Below, piece by piece: positions 58,985 to 64,000 of a DNA stretch of 64,000 bases. Numbering within the stretch: position 1 is the first letter of the stretch; every line of letters starts with the position of its first letter. This DNA comes from Macrosteles quadrilineatus (taxonomy: Eukaryota > Arthropoda > Insecta > Hemiptera > Cicadellidae). A model generated the notes under the pieces. It saw only the letters and a program-made list of their open reading frames with translations, did no database searches and was not told the DNA's origin. A program made the position numbers and the translations under genes. The stretch lies in the NCBI RefSeq assembly GCF_028750875.1, contig NW_026542597.1, positions 84,170,856 through 84,234,855 of the forward strand, in the 5' to 3' direction.

Positions 58985-59965
58985 TCATAGTATTATATAC
59001 CATAACATACACAAAGTATACTTCTCATCTAATGTAAAAATTTGAATCCAAAAAACGTTGTGCAATCTATTAAGATGGTCTACCAACTAAAGACAATATT
59101 CGGTGTCAAGTGATAAATCAATCAGCTGTTTGCTATGATAGTACATTGATACTAATTCATTTAACCTTTAATTAACCCAATACACTAGTACCCTCTGGTG
59201 AGATGGTCCTGGACTTCATCTATTCCCTTGGTTTCAAATTTTCACATTGTGTGTGAAGTTAAGTGTTGGTGATAGTAGATGATAAACTATACATTTTTGA
59301 CTTTTTATGCAATGGCTTACGTACGTGATATAAATTTTTTATGTAGTAAAGTTTAAGCAGATAAATCATATATTTTTTTCCTAAGGTTCCAAAAAGTGCG
59401 AACGGAAAAAATAAGGTTGGACGAATACATAAGTAAAAAGTCTTAAATTTGCTTAGAGAACCACACGAATCACTTTATAGTACTGTAACAAATTCGTACA
59501 TATAAATTTAAAATTAGTGATGGAATTTCATAGCCTACCATAGTTATTTGTTTCGGAATACCATATTACCCGTGTATAAAGTTCAGGCACTGCAGACGTA
59601 TGCTTTTGTCTCAATAACTTGCTTGCTATCGTTGAAGAATATCGACTATTAAATCATTTTGTAATATAGTTACTTTAAGATTAAATTGCAGTGGTTATTC
59701 ACCCGTCATATATTAAATTTGAATAAAAATATGAAATAATCATTAGCAATAACTGTTAAAAATATATTTAAGATGTATTCCAAAATATGTATTTAAAAAA
59801 AGTAAACACTACGATACAATGGTTATCTTCGTGGTTTTGATAAATGCAGCAATATACAACAATCATTACATTGAGTTATTGTTGGAATTTGAAGCTAAAA
59901 ATGATTGGGAATACTTCGAGGAAATACAGTGTAAAATTACTATGATTATATTAGCTGGGTATAAA
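58985..59965. other. AT-rich stretch without recognisable features
   Basis: Only an ATCAGCTG word (59121-59128) was noticed. No gene or repeat is supported. Confidence 0.5.
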
Positions 59966-59969
59966 TAAA

Positions 59970-60190
59970 TCGATGCTGTGAGGTTATCGTGCTCGCCTTA
60001 CAATCAAAAGTTTGCCGGTTCGATCCTGAGAAGTCAGAAACTTTTTAAAAGTTGGCAACAGTGCCTAGCTGTCCTTGATTGGGCTTTCAATAAATGGTCC
60101 TGGCTGTAGAATCAGCTGGTCTTAATCAGCTGTGATAAAGTTACACAAGGCATCACACTTAATTCTACACTCTTTCACTTCTATTCGAGT
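59970..60190 (+). repeat. tRNA-like SINE, family S2
   Basis: The head CGATGCTGTGAGGTTATCGT contains a loose A box. GCCGGTTCGATCC (60014-60026) is a good B box. The body has GATTGGGCTTTCAATAAATGG, which matches AATGGGCTATCAATTAATG in the copy at 62215. Two ATCAGCTG words lie in its 3' part (60111 and 60125). Confidence 0.65.
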
Positions 60191-60469
60191 TACAATACGC
60201 ACCTAAGGGGCGTCCCCGGGCATCCCCATCTCAATTGGTAGTGATAATGATAATGAAGGATTTTTCCTCAAGTACTATGTCCAAAATAATAATCAGCAAC
60301 GTTCTTTCGTGTGATACTTAGGACTGAATATGGTACCCGAGTTGGAATAGAATTGAGGGAAATAGGTGATAACTGTGATACTGATAAGCTTGTTCGTTGA
60401 CTAAAGGCGTTTATAAAAAAAAAAAACAATAATAATGAACATCTGGTATTAGTTTCGAAATATCTTCTA

Positions 60470-60545
60470 CTGACTTTCGTCGGGATCGAATCAGTGACTC
60501 TTTGAGTTTCAAACTAACAACATAACCACTTATCCACCAAAATAC
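60470..60545 (-). repeat. tRNA-like SINE head, family S2
   Basis: On the minus strand GGTGGATAAGTGGTTATGTT (A-box region) precedes GATTCGATCCC (B box, about 60485-60495). The spacing is tRNA-like and close to the other S2 heads. The body is not recognisable. Confidence 0.5.
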
Positions 60546-60549
60546 AATA

Positions 60550-61650
60550 TCTTAATGATATTGACCAATATTGTAATATTTTCAATATAAAATAGTATTT
60601 ACAGTTTTAACATGTAAACTCTGCATAAAATCGTTTAAAAATGTAAATATTTTTTAATATATTTAATGCAACCAATACGTAAAATAACCATTTACGATTA
60701 TAGCAACGATTTCGAAAATTAAGTTGTACTAGCAAAAAGTTACACGTACAACTAACTAAATTTAAAAATAAAAAATAATCAATTTCACTGTTCCTTGTTC
60801 CCCATAAATCACTGTTGGATACAGTTCAAAGAACCGTTATTTAATTTCTTTTAACACAATTAAAAAGTAATCATGCCTAACAAAAAGCAATTTGTAACAA
60901 AACAGAGATCTGTTTATACAAAAACATCCGTGGCCGAAACAAAAGCACAGTTCTGCCAACATTGAAACACCTCTTTCATTGTTGCAAGGTTGGCAAGGTT
61001 GGCTCACTGGTTTCATTGTTGTAGCGTTGCATTTCTGTTCAGTATTCTTTTGTTTGGAATTGCAATAACTAATTTTAAACCCCTTAGAGACAGGTGTTTA
61101 TTATAAAATTATATTATTAGAATTTTCAACTCAATTAATCTTTTCTAGACTATAACTCGGAATCCTGAGGTAGTTAACTTGTGGTGAATGGTACTACTTT
61201 GATAAAGCTTTTGATGTCTCTAGGTAACCATTTTGAATATTTACACTTTATAAAAGTTAAAATATTTGTGTTTATTTTTACGAAAGATATATAGCTTAAC
61301 ATTACAAAGCAGATGAAGTTAACGCATTTACGTAACACACTCTTACCTGAAACATTTTAACAGACATTTAGTATTCTGTTGTTTGATAATTAAAATGAGC
61401 TTACTTATAGGAAAGAGCCAATTGGTGATATTTGAGATAGAAATTGTTTTTTTTTAAGGAGATAATTTGTTTAAACTCTAATGACTGAACCACAAACTAT
61501 TAAAATTTCTTTTTAAATAGCTAGAAATATATCAAAGGAGTCCTAAATTACACCCCACTTAACCAACCTTAACCCTTTACTTACAAAGGATTATATCATG
61601 TATCCAGACAGATAGATTAGCAAAAATAACATGATAATATATAGAATGAT
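60550..61650. other. AT-rich stretch without recognisable genes
   Basis: A small tandem GCAAGGTTG duplication occurs near 60984-61002. Nothing else was recognised. Confidence 0.5.
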
Positions 61651-61655
61651 TTAAT

Positions 61656-62084
61656 ACTTTCCTGTTAAAGGGAACATTCATTATTATCGATGATTTTTTC
61701 GATATATCGATATGTTTGTTTTCCGATCCATAACAAATTGACAACAACTAACTGATCTTGTTTAGGCTAAAATAGTCTATTATATGGATTAAAAAATGAA
61801 ACTGTTCTAAGCTAACCTTACATAACCACCAAACTTGCTGTACCATTTAAATATTCCGTTTGGGTTTGATAACAGAAAAGGCAACTTAAACACGGAATTT
61901 TTTAATGTTACAGCAAGTTTGGTTAGTTATGTTAGGTTATTTTTTAGAACACTTTCATTTTATTATTGTTTGTTGATACTGAATATTTATCGTAGTTGTC
62001 AGCTGATATGTTTCAATTTGTTAATATCGATATATCGAGAAAAAAATCATCGATAATAATGAATGTTCCCTTTAATAGGAAAGT
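61656..62084. mobile_element. Foldback element with ATATCGAT termini
   Basis: The outer ends, starting ACTTTCCTGTTAAAGGGAAC (61656) and ending GTTCCCTTTAATAGGAAAGT (62084), are near-perfect inverted repeats. They continue through CATTATTATCGATGATTTTT. A second nested pair is TAACCTTACATAACCACCAA against TTGGTTAGTTATGTTAGGTTA. The open frames at 61835-62056 and 61996-62220 are made of element sequence and are not genes. The core resembles the MITE at 49770. Confidence 0.85.
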
Positions 62085-62214
62085 ACCCTACTTTTATTTA
62101 ACAGATTTAAATCCACTGATTTGCATAAAAATGAACGAAAACATGTTTTCTCATATAAAGACCATTCTTTGGAAAACGAGGAGATTACTAACTTATATCA
62201 CAATAAAGTTTTCT

Positions 62215-62360
62215 AGGTAGCTGAGTATTTATGGTGCTCACCTTCTAACATGAAGGTCGCTGGTTCGATTCCAAACAAGATCGTTACCAGACCCAGATTC
62301 CATTATCAATGGGCTATCAATTAATGATGCCATCAAACAATAGACAATCAATAGTAGTAG
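62215..62360 (+). repeat. tRNA-like SINE, family S2
   Basis: GTAGCTGAGTATTTATGGTG (A-box region) and GCTGGTTCGATTCC (B box, 62259-62272) are in tRNA spacing. The S2 body follows (CAATGGGCTATCAATTAATG). The head matches 55303-55378 through GAAGGTCG.TGGTTCGA. It lies immediately after the foldback ending at 62084 and before the Jockey 3' end. Confidence 0.7.
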
Positions 62361-62389
62361 GACCAGGGTTTAGACCGTTATCTTACCAA

Positions 62390-63160
62390 AGATTTTATTT
62401 TTTTATTTTTAGGCCTATTTAATTTACAATCTGTTCAAGTTGAAAAATAAGCAAATTATATAAATAATAATACAACATTAACTTGAAGAACATAAGCTAG
62501 TGATTGACCACTGTCAACACTAGCTAACAAAGAGAATGTTGATAACACTTAGCCGAATCTGAATGGGAGGTCCAATATCGTATGTCGCTTCAGTCTGTAA
62601 ATGCTGTTGTGATTGTCTAATAAATTAAGTGCAAGATGATTTGAATGATTTTCCAATTTCATAATGTATTTTTAACTAGATTGTGTAATTTATTCTTTGA
62701 CTGTTCGAATTTAAAGATCATTATGAAGTGTTCTGTTGGTAACAAACCAAGGAGCGTTGACAATTTTACGTAATAATTTTGATTGGTAACGTTGAATAGT
62801 TTCAATGTTTGAGGTACTTGCTGATCCCCAAAGCTGAATACCATAAGTCCAAATTGGTTTTAGAACTGTTTTGTACAGTAACAATTTATTTTGTGTACTA
62901 AGTTTTGATTTAGATCCAAGAAGCCAATTAAGTTTAGTTGTTTTTAAATTCAGATGTTGTCTTTTAGTTGATATGTGCCTTCCAATTAAGCTTTGCATCT
63001 AAGTGCATGCCCAAGTATTTTATTTCTGTTACTTGTGGGAGGTGAATATTGTTCATGGATACTGGAGGACATGTAGCCCTTACCAAAGATAAACGACAAA
63101 GTTGCTTAAAGACACAAAATAAAATAACATGTTCGTTTTTACAAGAAAAAGACCAATTAG
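62390..63160 (-). pseudogene. Jockey-clade LINE remnant, C-terminal reverse-transcriptase region and 3' UTR
   Basis: On the minus strand, residues with the Jockey C-terminal pattern can be followed from about 63155 down to a stop at 62549-62551. The pieces in order are a CPPV segment, KYLGMHLD (around 63020), LNW, then LLYKTVLKPIWTYGIQLWG (62830-62890), IETIQRYQSKLLRKIVNAPW, NRTLHNDL, and finally NHLALNLLDN and YRLKRHTILDLPFR near the stop. A frameshift (about 62945-62990) and at least three in-frame stops (62708-62711 and 62640-62690) break it. The 3' UTR appears to run to an A-rich tail complement at about 62393-62411. Only the last 200 or so residues remain of an ORF2 that is normally about 900 long, so it is a 5'-truncated dead copy. 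Confidence 0.85.
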
Positions 63161-63174
63161 GTTAAAACAAACAA

Positions 63175-63180
63175 TTTATT
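63175..63180 (-). terminator. AATAAA polyadenylation signal
   Basis: On the minus strand AATAAA lies 30 nt after the TGA stop of the gene at 63210-63578. It is followed by a T/GT-rich stretch (TTGTTTGTTTT), as expected of a cleavage/polyadenylation site. The transcript would end at about the point where the Jockey remnant begins. Confidence 0.55.
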
Positions 63181-63209
63181 CAACATACGAGTAGTATACT
63201 TAAGAACAT

Positions 63210-63578
63210 TCAACGCCTTCTTTGACTTCTGCTTCTGCGAGGTTTGGCTTTCCTTTCGTCCTCCAAATAAGCCACGACGTCACGTTCATGGCGACCTCGC
63301 AGCAAGAGCGAATCCGTTGGCTTCAGAGTCTTTCTCGAAGAACTTCTTTTAGGTCTATTAATCGTCTTGAGGTTGGATCCACACATAGGGCAATAATCCA
63401 TTTCATCCAGACAAGTTCTGGCTTTGGACCTCTGGCGACGAAGGGAACGAGTTCTCTCTGCCATTCGTAAGTCTCGCTGTGATGTCCTTGGGTGCTTAAT
63501 AGGCGTTACGTAACAAACATCATCATCTGAATCAACTGATTCATTTTCGTATAATGCTCTATGGCTTTTCTTGGACAT
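63210..63578 (-). CDS. Basic CxxC protein of 122 residues, possible ciliary gene
   Basis: This intact frame is on the minus strand, ATG at 63578-63576 and TGA at 63212-63210. The ATG follows an A-run (good insect start context). The frame could extend 10 codons further upstream, but only to a TTG. The protein has an acidic patch at residues 11-20 (ENESVDSDDD). A basic region follows at 28-54 (LRRQRSKAR), then a YCPMCGSNL zinc-ribbon-like knuckle at 62-70 with Cys63 and Cys66. A second Cys pair is not present, although Cys56 is close by. The tail is rich in Arg and Ser (SRSQRRR). I do not recognise the family. A single uninterrupted frame, the downstream AATAAA (63175-63180) and the upstream X-box-like site (63654-63667) argue for a real single-exon gene. 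It could instead be a terminal exon or a retrocopy. Confidence 0.65.
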   Translation of the reverse strand: MSKKSHRALYENESVDSDDDVCYVTPIKHPRTSQRDLRMAERTRSLRRQRSKARTCLDEMDYCPMCGSNLKTINRPKRSSSRKTLKPTDSLLLRGRHERDVVAYLEDERKAKPRRSRSQRRR

Positions 63579-63653
63579 TTTTTGAAGAATTTTATAGATT
63601 TTCACCAAACAGCAAATTTTATAATTTGAATTTTATTTAGTTTTGGTGCTATA

Positions 63654-63667
63654 GTTTCCATGGAGAC
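63654..63667. promoter_or_regulatory. X-box-like RFX binding site
   Basis: GTTTCCATGGAGAC is an imperfect palindrome fitting the RFX X-box pattern GTHNYYATRRNRAC. It lies 76 bp upstream of the ATG of the 122-residue gene, within the usual distance for RFX-regulated ciliary genes in C. elegans and Drosophila. A second half (GACCATGG) overlaps. Function is inferred from pattern and position only. Confidence 0.5.
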
Positions 63668-63669
63668 CA

Positions 63670-64000
63670 TGGTTTTAATAGAGCTTCAAGCAACAACTAA
63701 CATAATCTTCATAAGGCCTTCTTATAGAGGTAAGGGAAATATGACATAAACCAACATATAAACCTAATTAACATCACCAATAGGTCTTCTTACAACTCGG
63801 TACAACAGTTTTTTTTTTAATTTATTTGTATCCACATCAATGACATTATAAAAGTTTGTTATGATAGAACAATAGAATAAATAAACATTAAACGGTACAA
63901 ACTATGATCTTATTACCAGCTAGTGTCAACCTTATGTCAAATTAGTATGTGTAGATTGGCATAGTGTGAAAGTAAATGCATCCGGAATTCCTTGTTGTTT
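63670..64000. other. AT-rich stretch without recognisable features
   Basis: Upstream of the minus-strand gene I see no TATA box, exon or repeat that I can support. Confidence 0.5.

Noticed and set aside
61835..62220. Two overlapping plus-strand frames
   Set aside because: Both consist of arms of the foldback element at 61656-62084.
62215..62290. tRNA gene on the plus strand
   Set aside because: It is a tRNA-like head with a family S2 body and an unpaired acceptor stem, so it is a SINE head.
63222..63470. Plus-strand 82-codon frame opposite the CxxC gene
   Set aside because: It is a shadow of the minus-strand gene, with no independent signals.

Overview
This is AT-rich eukaryotic DNA with almost no protein-coding content. 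The features point to an arthropod, most likely an insect and perhaps a hemipteran. They include a run of the arthropod telomere motif TTAGG, a Jockey-clade LINE remnant, tRNA-derived SINEs, a Helitron-type 3' end, many palindromic MITE/foldback elements, and mariner- and piggyBac-like remnants. The species assignment is inference. No operons, ribosome-binding sites, CRISPR arrays, rRNAs or intact tRNA genes were seen. Most open frames in the window are chance or repeat-derived.

Layout. Positions 1-5166 and 23380-28849 are two same-orientation copies of a large duplicated segment. Each carries the same two SINE insertions, and only the second has an extra block of about 400 bp. Between and after them (5167-23379 and 28850-41600) lies a desert filled with foldback elements (8348-8575, 14717-15310, 21491-21663), a hAT-like MITE with target duplication (18569-18779), a Helitron-like 3' end with microsatellites (13104-13723), a mariner-like element with TA target sites (33151-33915), SINEs and several low-copy dispersed repeats. 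Positions 41600-48330 hold two inverted copies of an unrecognised unit of about 3.1 kb. Each contains a 72-bp minisatellite, and their modules are in circularly permuted order. Positions 49770-58971 carry more MITEs, a piggyBac transposase scrap, one GC-rich island (56690-56890) and a foldback with 426-bp arms.

The right end (62390-63670) is the only part with good coding evidence. A 122-residue basic CxxC protein is encoded on the minus strand at 63210-63578. It has a polyadenylation signal 30 nt beyond its stop and an RFX/X-box-like palindrome 76 bp before its ATG, which suggests a ciliary or sensory/sperm gene. Directly downstream on the same strand is a decayed Jockey-type reverse-transcriptase tail. 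The repeats do not form a pathway. The window reads as intergenic or intronic DNA shaped by transposition, inversion and duplication.
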